Notes under the pieces: model-generated | Told to the model about the DNA's origin: nothing | Seen by the model: only the letters and a program-made list of their open reading frames with translations | Databases searched by the model: none | Assembly (NCBI RefSeq): GCF_022213065.1 | Contig: NZ_JAKLJA010000006.1 | Span: forward strand, 1-64,000 | Length of the DNA stretch: 64,000 bases | Source of the DNA: Paraburkholderia tagetis | GTDB taxonomy: Bacteria > Pseudomonadota > Gammaproteobacteria > Burkholderiales > Burkholderiaceae | Direction: 5' to 3' | In this document: one piece after another, positions 37,791 through 48,442 of the stretch | Position numbering within the stretch: position 1 is the first letter of the stretch | Layout of the letters: each line of letters opens with the position of its first letter | Made by a program: the position numbers and the translations under genes

Positions 37791-38552
37791 ATGATGACGC
37801 AAAGATTCGCCACTTGGGCGCAGCACCGCATAACTGCCGCCATGACCCGCGCCGCCTTCGGGACCGCCGCCACCTTCGGCACTTTAGCGGCTGCGGCCAT
37901 GCTCGGCCTGGCCGTTACCGCCGCCCTGCCCGGCGGCTCGCACAACGCGCTCGCTGCTACGGCGCCCGCCGTTCAGCCCGCCGCCGCGAAGCCCGTCATT
38001 GCCGTGCTGGGCGACAGCCTCTCGGCCGAATACGGCCTGCCGCGCGATACGGGCTGGGTCGCACTGCTGCGTCAGCGGCTCACGAGTGAGCGAATCGATT
38101 ATAGCGTCGCGAATGCGAGCATCAGCGGCGACACGACGAGCGGTGGGCTCGCCCGTCTGCCGCTCGTGATGCAGCGTATGAAGCCTTCGATCGTGGTCGT
38201 CGAGCTCGGCGCGAACGATGCGCTGCGCGGCGTCCCGCTCGCAACCACACAAAGCAATCTGCGCGCGATCATCGACCAGATTCGCAAGGGCCATGCGCAA
38301 CCCGTGCTGGTGGGCATGTACGTGCCGCCCAACTATGGGCCCGACTACACCCGCAAGTTCCATGGACTCTACGAGCAGCTATCGCAGGAGTTGCACGTGC
38401 CACTGGTGCCATTCCTGCTGGCCGGCCTCGCCGACAAGCCGGGCCTCTTTCAGTCCGACCAGATGCACCCCAATAAGCAGGCACAACCTTTGCTACTCGA
38501 AAACGTGTGGCCGACGCTCAAGCCGCTGCTCGGCAGTAGCGCGCAGCGCTGA
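37791..38552 (+). CDS. tesA: GDSL-type periplasmic esterase / acyl-CoA thioesterase I (TesA)
   Basis: The 253-residue protein has a signal peptide ending near residue 55 (NALAATA) and the GDSL hydrolase blocks: VLGDSLSAEYGL with the nucleophilic Ser, ISGDTTSGGLARLP, VVVELGANDALRG with Gly and Asn of the oxyanion hole, and the catalytic DQMHPN. It is a periplasmic lysophospholipase/thioesterase/arylesterase. The first ATG is only 6 bp from the divergent ATPase start, so each promoter must lie inside the other gene unless translation starts at the Met codon near 37842, which keeps the signal peptide. Confidence 0.93.
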   Translation: MMTQRFATWAQHRITAAMTRAAFGTAATFGTLAAAAMLGLAVTAALPGGSHNALAATAPAVQPAAAKPVIAVLGDSLSAEYGLPRDTGWVALLRQRLTSERIDYSVANASISGDTTSGGLARLPLVMQRMKPSIVVVELGANDALRGVPLATTQSNLRAIIDQIRKGHAQPVLVGMYVPPNYGPDYTRKFHGLYEQLSQELHVPLVPFLLAGLADKPGLFQSDQMHPNKQAQPLLLENVWPTLKPLLGSSAQR

Positions 38553-38702
38553 CAGCGCACCTGCGCATTACGCGGCTTGATCGTCGTATAAGGCGTGCAG
38601 AAGGTGCGGGGCCGTCAGAGGCGCCGCGTGCCAGGCCACCACTTTGCACCGGACGAGCGGCTTTCGTCTGATCCTCGACTGACCCGACTGAAGGGAGAAA
38701 AC

Positions 38703-39050
38703 GTGAAATTTTTACCTCTGATCGCCATTACGGCCACCCTTGCAGCCTGCGCCAATCAGCCGATACCGAGCGGCACGCAATCGGTCGGCACCAGCCAGCA
38801 ACCCCCTGCGGCCGTCGCGCAGTGCATTGCGAAGAAATGGGCCGACAAGTCGCAGCAGCAAGTCGTCGAGCAGAGCGTCATGGCAAACGGCCAGGCGGTC
38901 GATGTCTACGTGCCCGGCCAGCAGCCGCCGAACGGTGCGGCCGCAACGGTGCGCCCGGCCTGGAACGCCAACGCGAAGTCATGGGTCGGCTTCCGCGCCG
39001 GCGGTGGCGCGGGCAGCGATGCTACAAGCGATATCAGCGCCTGCCTCTGA
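38703..39050 (+). CDS. Small lipoprotein of unknown function
   Basis: The 115-residue product starts with GTG at 38703, preceded by GGGAGA at a short distance. It begins KFLPLIAITATLAACANQ, a lipoprotein signal with the LAAC lipobox. The mature part has an AQCIAKKWADK helix, a stretch with VDVYVPGQQPP and ends with SDISACL, with two cysteines that may pair. I do not recognise a named family; similar small lipoproteins are frequent in Burkholderiaceae. It is followed by a strong terminator. Confidence 0.8.
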   Translation: MKFLPLIAITATLAACANQPIPSGTQSVGTSQQPPAAVAQCIAKKWADKSQQQVVEQSVMANGQAVDVYVPGQQPPNGAAATVRPAWNANAKSWVGFRAGGGAGSDATSDISACL

Positions 39051-39099
39051 GCACTTGCCCGCGCGCGCAGCAAGTCAGTCACGCCGCGAACGCACAAAC

Positions 39100-39128
39100 A
39101 AAAGCCCCGCATTTGCGGGGCTTTTTTT
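39100..39128. terminator. Bidirectional terminator between the lipoprotein gene and ppiD
   Basis: AAAGCCCCGC-ATTT-GCGGGGCTTT is a perfect stem with AAAA to its left and seven T to its right. It serves both the lipoprotein gene and the convergent ppiD. Confidence 0.92.
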
Positions 39129-39165
39129 GCGCTCACACGCCCTGGCTTGAAGCCAGCTACGACGC

Positions 39166-41109
39166 TTACTGCCCGTCGCCGTCGCCAGACTGGCTGGATG
39201 CGTTCAGGGAGCCGTACAGCTTGACCTTGGAGCGCTCGCGCAGCGCATCGAGATAAGCCTGTGTCTGCGACTGGCCGCTCACACCGGCGAGCTGCTGCTG
39301 CGCGGCGGCAAGACGCGGGCCTTCGGCGGCCGGGCCATTGGTCACGCTGTTCACGCGGTAGATCGCATAGCCTGCGTCGCCGAGATCGACGCCCACATAC
39401 GCCGGCAGCTTCTGCGGGTTGGTCTTGAAGACCGCCGAAAGCGCGTTGGGCGGCAGCCCCTGCGCATCATTGCGCGAGACCTTGAGCGCCGACGAGAAGC
39501 CATCGATCGCCTTCGACTTCTGCAGGTCCGCGAGCTTCGCCTCGCCATCCTTGCGCGCCGCCTCGCCAGCCTGCTGCGAGACCACCTTCTGGCGCACGGC
39601 ATCCTTGATGGACGCGAACGCGGGCACCGCGGCGGGCTGGAAGCTCGTCACGTGCGCGGAGATCAGCGTGTTGTTGCCGACATCGATCGCCTGCGTGTTG
39701 TTGTGCTGATTCACCGAATCGTTCGCGAACACCGCGTCGAGGAACTTCTGGTTGTTCAGCGGGCTGTCCTGCGGTTGCGCGGGGTTCGGCTTCGGCGTGA
39801 CCGTGGCCGTCTGAAGCGTGAGCTTGTATTTGTCGGCGGCCGGCTGGAGGCTCTTCGACTGCTCGTAGACCGTCGACGTGAAACCTTCCGTCGCGTCGGC
39901 GAGCAGTTTCGCAGCCTGCTGCGTCTTCACGTCGTTGGCGATCTGGCCTTTCACCTCGTCGAACGACTTGGTCACCGACGGCTTGATGTCCGTCACCTTG
40001 ACGATGTGGTAGCCGAAGTCCGACTGGATCACGTCGCTGATCTCGTCTTTCTTGAGCTTGAAGACGGCGTCGTCGAACGCCTGACCGCCCGCGATCATGC
40101 CCGGACCGAAGTAGCCGAGGTCGCCGCCTTTGGAGGCCGAACCCGGATCCTGCGAATCCTTCTGGGCAAGCTGCGCAAACTGGTCGGGATGCGCCTTGAC
40201 CTCGGCGAGAATCTGCTCGGCCTTCTGCTTGGCGGCGGCGCGATCGGCGGCGCTCGCCTCCTTCGCGACCGTGATCAGAATGTGGCTCGCCCGCAATTCT
40301 TCCTGCGTCTTGAAGTGCGCGATGTTGTCGTCGTAGTACTTCTTGAGATCGGCGTCGCTCGGGTTGACCGAGGCTGCAACCGCTGCAGCCGACAGCACCA
40401 GATACTGGATCTGCGCCGTGGCCGGCGTGGCGAAATCGTTCTTGTGCGCGTCGTAATAGGCCTGCAACTGCGCATCGGTCGGCTTGATTTTCGGCGCGTA
40501 GTCGCTCGCACGGAACGCGAGACCCTGTACTTCGCGCTGCTGCTCGGAAAGCTCGGTGAGTTGCTGCGCCAGCGCCTTGGACGTGAACGCGCTGTTCACG
40601 AGCGCTGCGGGCAACTGCTGCATCGCGAGGCTATAGCGCACGCGCTCGTCGTACTGCTCGGGCGTCATGCCCTGCATCGCGAGCAACTGCTTGTACTTGT
40701 CGAGATCTATCGAACCGTCGGGGTTCTTCAGCGACGAAATCATGGGATCGGACAGCAGCGTGCGGCGCACCGCCGTGTCCGAAGCAGTCAGATGCAGGCG
40801 CTGGACTTCGTCCACGAGCACGCGCTGCTGAATGAGACCGTCCAGGATGTCCTTGCGATGCTGCGGCGTGTCGAAGGCGCTGGCGTCGAACCGTGCGCCC
40901 AGGATCTGCCGAGCCTGGTCCATCTGCTGACGCGCGGCATTGTCGAATTCGGCGCGAGTGATCTTGTGACCGTTGACGCTCGCAACGTTCGCGCTTTCGT
41001 CAAAGAAACCGCGGAAGCCTTGAATGCCGACGAAGCCGAGTCCTGGCAGAATCACCAGCATCAGCATCATCATCATCAGTCGTTTGTGATTGCGGAAAAA
41101 GTCGAGCAT
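39166..41109 (-). CDS. ppiD: Periplasmic folding chaperone PpiD
   Basis: PpiD is anchored to the inner membrane next to the Sec translocon and helps exported proteins fold. The 647-residue protein has a short cytosolic start (LDFFRNHKR), one Met-rich membrane helix (MMMMLMLVILPGLGFVGIQG, residues about 12-31), a SurA-type N-terminal chaperone region and one parvulin domain near residues 265-375 (ELRASHILITVAKE, GGDLGYFGPGMI, FGYHIVKVTDIKP). A long C-terminal chaperone region follows. The ATG at 41109 matches the family start. It closes the tig-clpP-clpX-lon-hupB-ppiD row. Confidence 0.95.
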   Translation of the reverse strand: MLDFFRNHKRLMMMMLMLVILPGLGFVGIQGFRGFFDESANVASVNGHKITRAEFDNAARQQMDQARQILGARFDASAFDTPQHRKDILDGLIQQRVLVDEVQRLHLTASDTAVRRTLLSDPMISSLKNPDGSIDLDKYKQLLAMQGMTPEQYDERVRYSLAMQQLPAALVNSAFTSKALAQQLTELSEQQREVQGLAFRASDYAPKIKPTDAQLQAYYDAHKNDFATPATAQIQYLVLSAAAVAASVNPSDADLKKYYDDNIAHFKTQEELRASHILITVAKEASAADRAAAKQKAEQILAEVKAHPDQFAQLAQKDSQDPGSASKGGDLGYFGPGMIAGGQAFDDAVFKLKKDEISDVIQSDFGYHIVKVTDIKPSVTKSFDEVKGQIANDVKTQQAAKLLADATEGFTSTVYEQSKSLQPAADKYKLTLQTATVTPKPNPAQPQDSPLNNQKFLDAVFANDSVNQHNNTQAIDVGNNTLISAHVTSFQPAAVPAFASIKDAVRQKVVSQQAGEAARKDGEAKLADLQKSKAIDGFSSALKVSRNDAQGLPPNALSAVFKTNPQKLPAYVGVDLGDAGYAIYRVNSVTNGPAAEGPRLAAAQQQLAGVSGQSQTQAYLDALRERSKVKLYGSLNASSQSGDGDGQ

Positions 41110-41171
41110 GCGTGACCAAGCGTTGGATGGCGCCAAAAAATAGAACGCCCGATATTACAACAGCGACCAAC

Positions 41172-41201
41172 AAAAAAGGCGAACCGGAGTTCGCCTTTTT
41201 G
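41172..41201. terminator. Hairpin terminator next to tRNA-Asp
   Basis: AAAAAAGGCGAAC and GTTCGCCTTTTT form a perfect stem around CGGA. On the minus strand it follows the tRNA-Asp 3' end by 11 bases and ends in a T-run, so it should end the tRNA transcript before ppiD. Confidence 0.85.
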
Positions 41202-41211
41202 CTGATAGATC

Positions 41212-41288
41212 TGGCGGAGCGGACGGGACTCGAACCCGCGACCCCCGGCGTGACAGGCCGGTATTCTAACCAACTGAACTACCGCTCC
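41212..41288 (-). tRNA. tRNA-Asp (anticodon GTC)
   Basis: Seventy-seven bases on the minus strand fold as a cloverleaf: acceptor GGAGCGG/CCGCTCC, D-loop AGTTCAGTTGGTTAGAAT, anticodon GTC in CCTGTCACGC, T-loop GGTTCGAGTCC and an encoded 3' CCA. Confidence 0.97.
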
Positions 41289-41379
41289 GTGCTGGTGTAC
41301 TGCGCGCGCCGCATTTTTACTGCGCTGCCGCCGCACTGCATCTCGCGTGCGCGGGATGCCTCATGCGAATCTGAAGCTG

Positions 41380-41455
41380 TGGTGGGTGCTGAGAGGCTCG
41401 AACTCCCGACCTACGCCTTGTAAGGGCGCCGCTCTACCAACTGAGCTAAGCACCC
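41380..41455 (-). tRNA. tRNA-Val (anticodon TAC)
   Basis: Seventy-six bases on the minus strand: acceptor GGGTGCT/AGCACCC, D-arm TAGCTCAGTTGGTAGAGC, anticodon TAC in CCTTACAAGG, T-loop AGTTCGAGCCT and encoded CCA. It lies between hupB and tRNA-Asp. Confidence 0.97.
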
Positions 41456-41545
41456 AGCTTCATGACTCTCGCCGCATATTTCTGTCGCGTTTTTTTGCTA
41501 CCGCGCTACTGCTTTTACTGCGCCATTCATCAAGCAGCGAGCCCA

Positions 41546-41818
41546 TTAGTTTAACGCATCTTTGAGCGCTTTGCCAGGCCTGAATTTGGGAACCCTTGCT
41601 GCCTTGATCTTGATCGCTGCACCGGTGCGCGGATTGCGGCCAGTGCGCGCCGTGCGCTTGCCGACCGCGAAGGTGCCAAAGCCGATCAACGTGACCGAGC
41701 CGCCCTTCTTCAACGTGCCTTTGACGCCGCCGATCACAGCATCGAGTGCGCGCCCCGCCGCCGCTTTCGAGATGTCGGCCTGTTGCGCGATGTGATCGAT
41801 CAATTCCGTTTTATTCAT
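41546..41818 (-). CDS. hupB: DNA-binding protein HU-beta
   Basis: HU compacts DNA as a small dimer. The 90-residue protein is a standard [13 protein letters not shown] at the start, [20 protein letters not shown] with the DNA-intercalating arm including RNPRTG, and [12 protein letters not shown] at the end. It follows lon on the same strand, as in many proteobacteria. Confidence 0.97.
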   Translation of the reverse strand: MNKTELIDHIAQQADISKAAAGRALDAVIGGVKGTLKKGGSVTLIGFGTFAVGKRTARTGRNPRTGAAIKIKAARVPKFRPGKALKDALN

Positions 41819-42035
41819 TCCAGTCCCCGAGAATGTTGTTTGGGCTCTGGCCTGACACCAGAGCCCGCTCATTTAACGAGGCCGAAAGACCCGTGTCAAG
41901 CGGGGTTCCGCCCGATGCCGCGCGGCTTTCGAAGGGCGTTACGTACAAGCAGGCCGGAGGCGGCGCGAGCTTCCCAACGTCAACGAATCTAACCGGCGCA
42001 CAACGGCCGCAACGGGCACGCGCAACCAGATACAA

Positions 42036-42063
42036 AAAACCCGCGGACATTGCCGCGGGTTTT
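42036..42063 (-). terminator. Rho-independent terminator of lon
   Basis: AAAACCCGCGG-ACATTG-CCGCGGGTTTT is a perfect stem with six A on its left, which is a T-run on the minus strand. It begins 55 bases after the lon stop. Confidence 0.9.
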
Positions 42064-42117
42064 CGGGGACTTCGAGCATTCCGGCAAGCCGCGCCATCAG
42101 CGCGGCTCACGTGAAGC

Positions 42118-44547
42118 TCAATGCTTGACCACTTCGGTCGCGCCGGCTTCCTTCGTTTCAGCAGCAACAGGCGCCTTGGCGTCGTCGGCCTTCACTTCTT
42201 CTTCCGGCAGCGGCTGCGGCACACGTTCGAGCGCGAGTTCGAGCACCTTGTCGATCCAGCGGACCGGCACGATCTCGATCGAGTTCTTCACGTTGTCCGG
42301 AATCTCGGTGAGATCCTTGACGTTCTCTTCCGGGATCAGCACGAGTTTGATGCCGCCGCGATGCGCCGCGAGCAGCTTCTCCTTCAGGCCGCCGATCGGC
42401 AACACTTCGCCGCGCAACGTGATCTCGCCCGTCATCGCGACATCGGCGCGCACCGGAATGCCCGTGAGTACGGACACCAGCGCCGTCGTCATCGCACCGC
42501 CCGCGGACGGACCGTCCTTCGGCGTCGCGCCTTCGGGCACGTGGATGTGGATGTCCTGCTTCTCGAACGCCTCATCCTTGATGCCAAGGCGACGCGAACG
42601 CGAACGAACCACGGAGCGAGCCGCTTCGACCGACTCCTTCATCACGTCGCCGAGCGAACCCGTGCGAATCACGTTGCCCTTGCCGGGCATGACCGCGGCT
42701 TCGATCGTCAGCAGATCGCCGCCGACTTCCGTCCACGCGAGACCCGTGACCTGGCCGATCTGGTTTTCCTTCGCAGCCAGACCGAAGTCGTACTTGCGCA
42801 CGCCGAGGAAGGTGTCGAGATTGCCGCTGTCGACCGTGACGGCCTTGTCGGCCTTCTTCAGCAGCAGCATCTTCACGACCTTGCGGCAGATCTTCGAGAT
42901 TTCACGCTCGAGCGAACGCACGCCCGCTTCACGCGTGTAATAGCGAATGATGTCGCGGATCGCGCCTTCGGTAACGTCAATCTCGCCCGGCTTCAGGCCA
43001 TTGTTCTTCTTCTGCTTCGGCAGCAGATAGCGCTGGGCAATGCTGACCTTCTCGTCTTCCGTGTAGCCCGCGAGGCGGATGACTTCCATCCGGTCGAGCA
43101 GCGGCGGCGGAATGTTCAGCGAGTTCGACGTGGCGACGAACATCACATCGGAGAGATCGAAATCGACTTCGATGTAGTGGTCGGCGAACGTATGGTTCTG
43201 CTCCGGATCGAGCACTTCGAGCAGCGCCGACGACGGATCGCCGCGGAAATCCATGCCCATCTTGTCGACTTCGTCGAGCAGGAAGAGCGGATTGCGCACG
43301 CCGACCTTCGCGAGGCTCTGCAGGATCTTGCCCGGCATCGAACCGATGTACGTGCGACGGTGGCCGCGAATCTCGGCTTCGTCACGCACTCCACCCAGCG
43401 CCATGCGCACGAACTTGCGGTTCGTTGCGCGCGCAATCGACTGGCCGAGCGAGGTCTTGCCGACGCCAGGAGGGCCGACCAGGCACAGGATCGGCGCCTT
43501 GACCTTGTCCACGCGCTGTTGCACCGCGAGGTACTCGAGAATGCGTTCCTTCACCTTCTCGAGACCGAAGTGGTCTTCGTCGAGCACGGTTTCGGCGTTC
43601 GAGAGGTCGTTGTTGACCTTGCTCTTCTTGCGCCACGGCAGGCCGATCAGCGTGTCGATGTAGTTGCGCACGACGGTGGCTTCCGCCGACATCGGCGACA
43701 TCAGCTTGAGCTTCTTGAGCTCGGCATCGGCCTTCTTCTTGGCTTCCTTGGGCATGCGCGCGGCGGTGATGCGCTTCTCGAGTTCCTCGAGATCTGCGCC
43801 TTCTTCGCCCTCGCCCAGTTCCTTCTGGATCGCCTTGACCTGCTCGTTCAGGTAGTACTCGCGCTGGCTCTTCTCCATCTGGCGCTTCACGCGGCCACGG
43901 ATGCGCTTCTCCACCTGGAGAATGTCGATCTCGGCTTCGAGTTGCGCGAGCAGATGCTCCAGACGCTCCACGACCGGGAACATCTCGAGAATGTGCTGCT
44001 TCTGGTCGAGCTTGAGCGGCAGATGCGCGGCGATGGTGTCGGCAAGACGACCGGCCTCGTCGATACCCGACAGCGAGGTCAGGATCTCCGGCGGGATCTT
44101 CTTGTTCAGCTTCACGTACTGGTCGAACTGCGAGACGATCGCTCGGCGCAGCGCTTCGGTTTCGGCACTGTCCGCATGGTCGGGCTCGAGCGGCATGACC
44201 TCGCACGAGAACTGCGTTTCCTGCTCTTCGATGGAGAGCGTCTTCGCGCGCTGCAAGCCTTCCACGAGCACCTTTACGGTGCCGTCGGGCAGCTTGAGCA
44301 TTTGCAGGATGTTGGCGATACATCCCACTTCGTACATGTCTTTTTCGGTCGGCTCATCCTTGGCGGCGGTTTTTTGCGCGACGAGCATGATGTGCTTGCC
44401 GCCTTCCATTGCCGCTTCGAGGGCCTTGATCGATTTGGGCCGGCCCACGAAAAGGGGAATCACCATATGCGGGAAGACTACGACATCTCGCAGCGGCAGC
44501 AGCGGGAGCGTGGTGCGTTCCGGCGGGAGGAGTTGGGTTCCTGACAT
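42118..44547 (-). CDS. lon: ATP-dependent protease Lon
   Basis: Lon degrades misfolded and regulatory proteins. The 809-residue protein has the N-terminal substrate-binding LON domain ([20 protein letters not shown]), a coiled middle part, the AAA+ domain with Walker [11 protein letters not shown] and Walker [11 protein letters not shown], and the C-terminal peptidase with the catalytic Ser in [11 protein letters not shown] and Lys in [17 protein letters not shown] charged Ala/Glu-rich tail (about 25 residues) follows the protease domain. It has its own upstream region after the clpX terminator. Confidence 0.98.
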   Translation of the reverse strand: MSGTQLLPPERTTLPLLPLRDVVVFPHMVIPLFVGRPKSIKALEAAMEGGKHIMLVAQKTAAKDEPTEKDMYEVGCIANILQMLKLPDGTVKVLVEGLQRAKTLSIEEQETQFSCEVMPLEPDHADSAETEALRRAIVSQFDQYVKLNKKIPPEILTSLSGIDEAGRLADTIAAHLPLKLDQKQHILEMFPVVERLEHLLAQLEAEIDILQVEKRIRGRVKRQMEKSQREYYLNEQVKAIQKELGEGEEGADLEELEKRITAARMPKEAKKKADAELKKLKLMSPMSAEATVVRNYIDTLIGLPWRKKSKVNNDLSNAETVLDEDHFGLEKVKERILEYLAVQQRVDKVKAPILCLVGPPGVGKTSLGQSIARATNRKFVRMALGGVRDEAEIRGHRRTYIGSMPGKILQSLAKVGVRNPLFLLDEVDKMGMDFRGDPSSALLEVLDPEQNHTFADHYIEVDFDLSDVMFVATSNSLNIPPPLLDRMEVIRLAGYTEDEKVSIAQRYLLPKQKKNNGLKPGEIDVTEGAIRDIIRYYTREAGVRSLEREISKICRKVVKMLLLKKADKAVTVDSGNLDTFLGVRKYDFGLAAKENQIGQVTGLAWTEVGGDLLTIEAAVMPGKGNVIRTGSLGDVMKESVEAARSVVRSRSRRLGIKDEAFEKQDIHIHVPEGATPKDGPSAGGAMTTALVSVLTGIPVRADVAMTGEITLRGEVLPIGGLKEKLLAAHRGGIKLVLIPEENVKDLTEIPDNVKNSIEIVPVRWIDKVLELALERVPQPLPEEEVKADDAKAPVAAETKEAGATEVVKH

Positions 44548-44672
44548 TTCATTTCCCCATGAGTGGAATCAATTGTTCGGTAAGTGAGGCCAGAAAAGAC
44601 GAATACAAGCCTCGCGCAAGTGGGAAAAGTTCAGTGACTCCAAAAAAGTGCGCCATCGACCACAAGATAAAC

Positions 44673-44710
44673 GAAAAAGCCGTTCATCCCATTGCATGAA
44701 CGGCTTTTTC
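44673..44710 (-). terminator. Rho-independent terminator of clpX
   Basis: GAAAAAGCCGTTCAT and ATGAACGGCTTTTTC form a perfect 15-bp stem around a short loop, 27 bases after the clpX stop. It separates clpX from lon. Confidence 0.93.
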
Positions 44711-44737
44711 CCGGAACTCTTTAGCCGATCACCACCA

Positions 44738-46009
44738 TCAGTTCGAGCCAGCAACCTTTGGAGCATCTTCGTAGATCAGGAGCGGCTTGCCGTCGCCGTC
44801 GATCACGTTGTCGTCGATGATGACCTTGCTCACGCCCTTCATGGCCGGCAGCTCGTACATCACGTCGAGCAATGCCTGCTCCAGGATCGAGCGCAGGCCC
44901 CGGGCGCCGGTCTTGCGGCGAATCGCCTTGCGGGCGACGGCTTGCAGCGCGGCCGGGCGAATCTCCAGTTCCACGCGCTCCATGTTGAAGAGCTTGTGAT
45001 ACTGCTTGACGAGCGCGTTCTTCGGCTCGACCAGAATCTTCATGAGCGCGGCTTCGTCGAGCTTGCCGAGCGTGGCGACCACCGGCAGACGGCCGATCAG
45101 TTCCGGAATCAGGCCGAATTTGATCAGGTCTTCCGGCTCCGTTTCGCGCAGCACTTCGCCCGTGTCGCGTTCCTGCTTGCTCTTCACGCTCGCGCCGAAG
45201 CCAATGCCGGTTTTTTCGGTGCGGTCGGTGATGACCTTTTCCAGACCGTCGAACGCGCCGCCGCAAATGAACAGGATGTTGGTCGTGTCGACCTGGATGA
45301 AGTCCTGGTTCGGATGCTTGCGGCCGCCCTGCGGGGGCACCGACGCCATCGTGCCTTCGACGAGCTTGAGCAGCGCCTGCTGCACGCCCTCGCCAGACAC
45401 GTCGCGCGTGATCGACGGGTTGTCCGACTTGCGGCTGATCTTGTCGATTTCGTCGATATAGACGATACCGCGCTGGGCCTTGTCGACCTCGTAATTGCAG
45501 TTCTGCAGCAACTTCTGAATGATGTTCTCGACGTCCTCGCCCACGTAGCCGGCTTCGGTCAGCGTGGTGGCGTCCGCGATCACGAACGGGACGTTCAGAA
45601 GGCGCGCGAGCGTCTGCGCGAGCAGCGTCTTGCCCGAGCCCGTGGGCCCGATCAGCAGGATGTTGCTCTTGGAGAGTTCGACGTCGTCCTTCTTGTCGAG
45701 ATGCTTCAGACGCTTGTAGTGGTTGTACACCGCCACCGCGAGGATCTTCTTCGCGCGCTCCTGCCCGATCACGTACTGGTCGAGAATGTCGCGGATCTCC
45801 TGCGGGCTCGGCAGGTCCGAGCGCGACAGCGCCGCGTCGACGCCCGCACCGGCAGCCTCGTCGCGAATGATCTCGTTGCAAAGGTCGATGCATTCATCGC
45901 AGATGAACACAGACGGGCCCGCAATCAGTTTCTTTACTTCATGCTGGCTTTTGCCGCAAAACGAGCAATACAACAGCTTTTCGCTGTTAGAACCTTTCTT
46001 GTCCGCCAT
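44738..46009 (-). CDS. clpX: ATP-dependent Clp protease ATP-binding subunit ClpX
   Basis: ClpX unfolds tagged substrates and feeds them to ClpP. The 423-residue protein has the N-terminal zinc domain ([25 protein letters not shown]), Walker [11 protein letters not shown], the pore loop GYVGEDVEN, Walker [10 protein letters not shown] and the RKH loop ([10 protein letters not shown]). The IGF-loop region for ClpP docking is IGFGASVKS. It lies 263 bp downstream of clpP on the same strand. Confidence 0.98.
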   Translation of the reverse strand: MADKKGSNSEKLLYCSFCGKSQHEVKKLIAGPSVFICDECIDLCNEIIRDEAAGAGVDAALSRSDLPSPQEIRDILDQYVIGQERAKKILAVAVYNHYKRLKHLDKKDDVELSKSNILLIGPTGSGKTLLAQTLARLLNVPFVIADATTLTEAGYVGEDVENIIQKLLQNCNYEVDKAQRGIVYIDEIDKISRKSDNPSITRDVSGEGVQQALLKLVEGTMASVPPQGGRKHPNQDFIQVDTTNILFICGGAFDGLEKVITDRTEKTGIGFGASVKSKQERDTGEVLRETEPEDLIKFGLIPELIGRLPVVATLGKLDEAALMKILVEPKNALVKQYHKLFNMERVELEIRPAALQAVARKAIRRKTGARGLRSILEQALLDVMYELPAMKGVSKVIIDDNVIDGDGKPLLIYEDAPKVAGSN

Positions 46010-46207
46010 GAATAAATGAGCCTCCGGACACTCTGTTACATGATACGCCGTTTCCCCCAGCGAGGCCGGGGGTGCGTGAACCGCTTGCTGTGACGGCGTG
46101 GGCCGCAGGCCGCGAAGCGCGTTTGCCGATTATTTCACACGGTCCGCGCGCCCGTGCCTATCCCGTATTTCACGGGGATCGCACATGATGCGAGCGGACC
46201 TTCAGTT

Positions 46208-46230
46208 GGCACCATTAATTAGTTGGTGTC
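46208..46230. repeat. Imperfect palindrome between clpP and clpX
   Basis: GGCACCATTAATTAGTTGGTGTC has 7-bp arms (GGCACCA / TGGTGTC, one mismatch) around an AT-rich centre. It lies in the 263-bp gap, about 45 bases past the clpP stop. It could be an operator for clpX; it has no T-run and is not a typical terminator. Confidence 0.4.
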
Positions 46231-46272
46231 ATCGACCGGCAAATATAGTGCCAGCAAAAAACGCGTGCCGGA

Positions 46273-46935
46273 TCAGGGGCGCTTGTGCAGCACCTGATCG
46301 ACCAGGCCATAGGCCTGCGCGTCGTCGCCCGACATGAAATTATCGCGGTCGGTGTCGCGCGCGATGCGCTCGACCGGCTGGCCAGTATGGTTGGCGAGCA
46401 ACTGGTTCAGACGCTCCTTCAGGTACAGGATTTCGCGCGCCTGAATTTCGATGTCCGACGCCTGGCCGCGTGCGCCGCCGAGCGGCTGGTGGATCATCAC
46501 GCGCGAATTCGGCAGCGCGAAGCGCTTGCCCTTCGCGCCCGACGCGAGCAGGAACGCGCCCATGCTTGCCGCGAGACCCATGCAAAGGGTCGAAACGTCG
46601 GGCTTGATGAACTGCATCGTGTCGTAGATTGCCATGCCGGCCGAGACGGAGCCACCCGGGCTGTTGATGTAGAGGCTGATGTCCTTGTCAGGATTCTCGC
46701 TTTCGAGGAACAGCAACTGGGCGACGACGAGATTCGCGGTCTGGTCGTTCACTTCGCCGACCAAAAACACCACGCGCTCCTTGAGCAGACGCGAGTAGAT
46801 GTCATAGGAACGCTCGCCGCGGCCGCTCGTCTCCACGACGATCGGCACGAGCCCGAGCGCCTGCGGATCGAGGTCCCGCGAGGCGTGGGAGGTCAGCGTG
46901 TCCAGCGATTGAGCGCGAATGGTCATGCGGTGCAT
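46273..46935 (-). CDS. clpP: ATP-dependent Clp protease proteolytic subunit ClpP
   Basis: ClpP forms the tetradecameric serine protease chamber. The 220-residue protein shows the catalytic triad: Ser in [11 protein letters not shown], His in [12 protein letters not shown] and Asp in [11 protein letters not shown]. The oxyanion segment [19 protein letters not shown] is also complete. Translation may start at the ATG at 46935 or at a second Met three codons later. Confidence 0.97.
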   Translation of the reverse strand: MHRMTIRAQSLDTLTSHASRDLDPQALGLVPIVVETSGRGERSYDIYSRLLKERVVFLVGEVNDQTANLVVAQLLFLESENPDKDISLYINSPGGSVSAGMAIYDTMQFIKPDVSTLCMGLAASMGAFLLASGAKGKRFALPNSRVMIHQPLGGARGQASDIEIQAREILYLKERLNQLLANHTGQPVERIARDTDRDNFMSGDDAQAYGLVDQVLHKRP

Positions 46936-47037
46936 CCTTGTCTGGAAGAGTTGTTCTGGTAACCCTGATAATGCTCAATGGCGACGGACCCTGCAAAAAT
47001 CAACCACACGGCGAATGTGGCTAAATTCCGCGGATAC

Positions 47038-47085
47038 AAAAACGGCGTGCTGGCCGTCGGTTGCTCCGACAGCCGGCACGCCGTA
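47038..47085 (-). terminator. Rho-independent terminator of tig
   Basis: ACGGCGTGCTGGC and GCCGGCACGCCGT form a long stem with a 17-base loop, followed on the minus strand by five T. It begins about 10 bases after the tig stop. Confidence 0.88.
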
Positions 47086-47095
47086 GCGGGCAGAT

Positions 47096-48442
47096 TTAAG
47101 CCTGCGCCGTTGCGCTTGCCAGTTCTTCGAAGCTCACCAGCTTGTCCGTCACCTTAGCCTTGCCGAGCACGAAGTCCACGACGTTCGATTCGACGACGTA
47201 GGCTTCCATTTCGGCGAGACGCTGCTGGTTCGAATAATACCAGCGCACGACTTCCTTCGGGTCTTCGTAGCTTTTCGCGAATTCGTCGACCTCAGCGCGG
47301 ATTTGTTCCGGCTTCGCTTCGAGGCTGTTTGCCTTCACGAGTTCGGCCAGCACGAGGCCGAGCTTCACGCGGCGCTCGGCTTGTTCCTTGAACATCTCGG
47401 CCGGGATCGGTGCGTCCTTCGCGTTGGGCACGCCGCGCTGCGCGAGGTCCGCACGCGCCATTTCGACGAGGCGCTGCTGGTCCTGCTCGACGAGCGCGTT
47501 CGGCACGTCGAGTTCCGAGATCTTCAGGAGCGCGTCCATGACCTGGTTCTTCACGATGGCCTGGGTGCGGCGCTTCGCTTCACGCTCGAGGTTGTCCTTG
47601 ATCTCGGCGCGCATCTTCACGAGGTCGCCGTCGGCGATGCCGAGCGACTTCGCGAATTCGCCGTCGATCTCCGGCAGGTGCGGCCACTCGATCTGCTGCA
47701 TCGTGATCGTGAACTTCGCGGTCTTTCCGGCGACGTCCTTGCCGTGGTAGTCCTCGGGGAATGCGAGGTCGAATTCGCGCGACTCGCCCTTCTTCAGGCC
47801 GATTGCCGCCTTTTCGAATTCCGGCAGCATGCGGCCTTCGCCCAGCACGAATGCGAAGCCTTCGGCGCTGCCGCCCGGGAATGCGACGTCGTCGATCTTG
47901 CCGACGAAGTCGACCGTCACGCGGTCGCCTTCCTTGGCCGCGGTGTCGGCGCCGCCGTCACCGTGCTCGCCCGCTTCGCCGCGTGCGTGGAAGTGCACGC
48001 GCTGCTTGCGCAGGATGTCGAGCGTGCGGTCGATTTCGGCTTCGGTGATGGTCGTGGTCGTGCGCTCGATTTCGGCGGTGCCGACATCGCCGAGCGTCAC
48101 TTCCGGATAGACCTCGAAGGTCGCGTCGAACGCGTAGTCGCCTTCAGTCGCTTCGACCTTCGGCGCGAAGCTCGGCTGGCCCGCGACGCGCAGGTTCTCG
48201 GCGCGGCTGATGTCGAAGAACTCCTTGCCGACCTTGTCGCTCAGGACTTCGGCTTCCACCTGGCCCGAGTACTGTTGCGTGACCATCTTGAGCGGCACCT
48301 TGCCCGGGCGGAAACCCGGCATGCGCACGTTCTTCGCGAGTTGGCGGATGCGCGAATCGACTTCTTTCTGCACGGCGTCCTTCGGCAGGGAAATCGTCAC
48401 GCGGCGTTCGAGCTTGCCGAGGTTTTCAACAACGTTAGCCAT
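47096..48442 (-). CDS. tig: Trigger factor
   Basis: Trigger factor binds the ribosome at the exit tunnel and assists folding of nascent chains. The 448-residue protein has the ribosome-binding signature GFRPGKVP near residue 45, the FKBP-type isomerase domain ([20 protein letters not shown], residues about 165-250) and the helical C-terminal chaperone arms. An insert rich in Gly and Asp ([15 protein letters not shown]) precedes the isomerase domain. It is first in the tig-clpP-clpX-lon row. Confidence 0.97.
   Translation of the reverse strand: MANVVENLGKLERRVTISLPKDAVQKEVDSRIRQLAKNVRMPGFRPGKVPLKMVTQQYSGQVEAEVLSDKVGKEFFDISRAENLRVAGQPSFAPKVEATEGDYAFDATFEVYPEVTLGDVGTAEIERTTTTITEAEIDRTLDILRKQRVHFHARGEAGEHGDGGADTAAKEGDRVTVDFVGKIDDVAFPGGSAEGFAFVLGEGRMLPEFEKAAIGLKKGESREFDLAFPEDYHGKDVAGKTAKFTITMQQIEWPHLPEIDGEFAKSLGIADGDLVKMRAEIKDNLEREAKRRTQAIVKNQVMDALLKISELDVPNALVEQDQQRLVEMARADLAQRGVPNAKDAPIPAEMFKEQAERRVKLGLVLAELVKANSLEAKPEQIRAEVDEFAKSYEDPKEVVRWYYSNQQRLAEMEAYVVESNVVDFVLGKAKVTDKLVSFEELASATAQA

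Noticed and set aside
42121..44544. 807-codon plus-strand frame antisense to lon
   Set aside because: Exact antisense mirror of lon; long only because of GC-rich codon structure.
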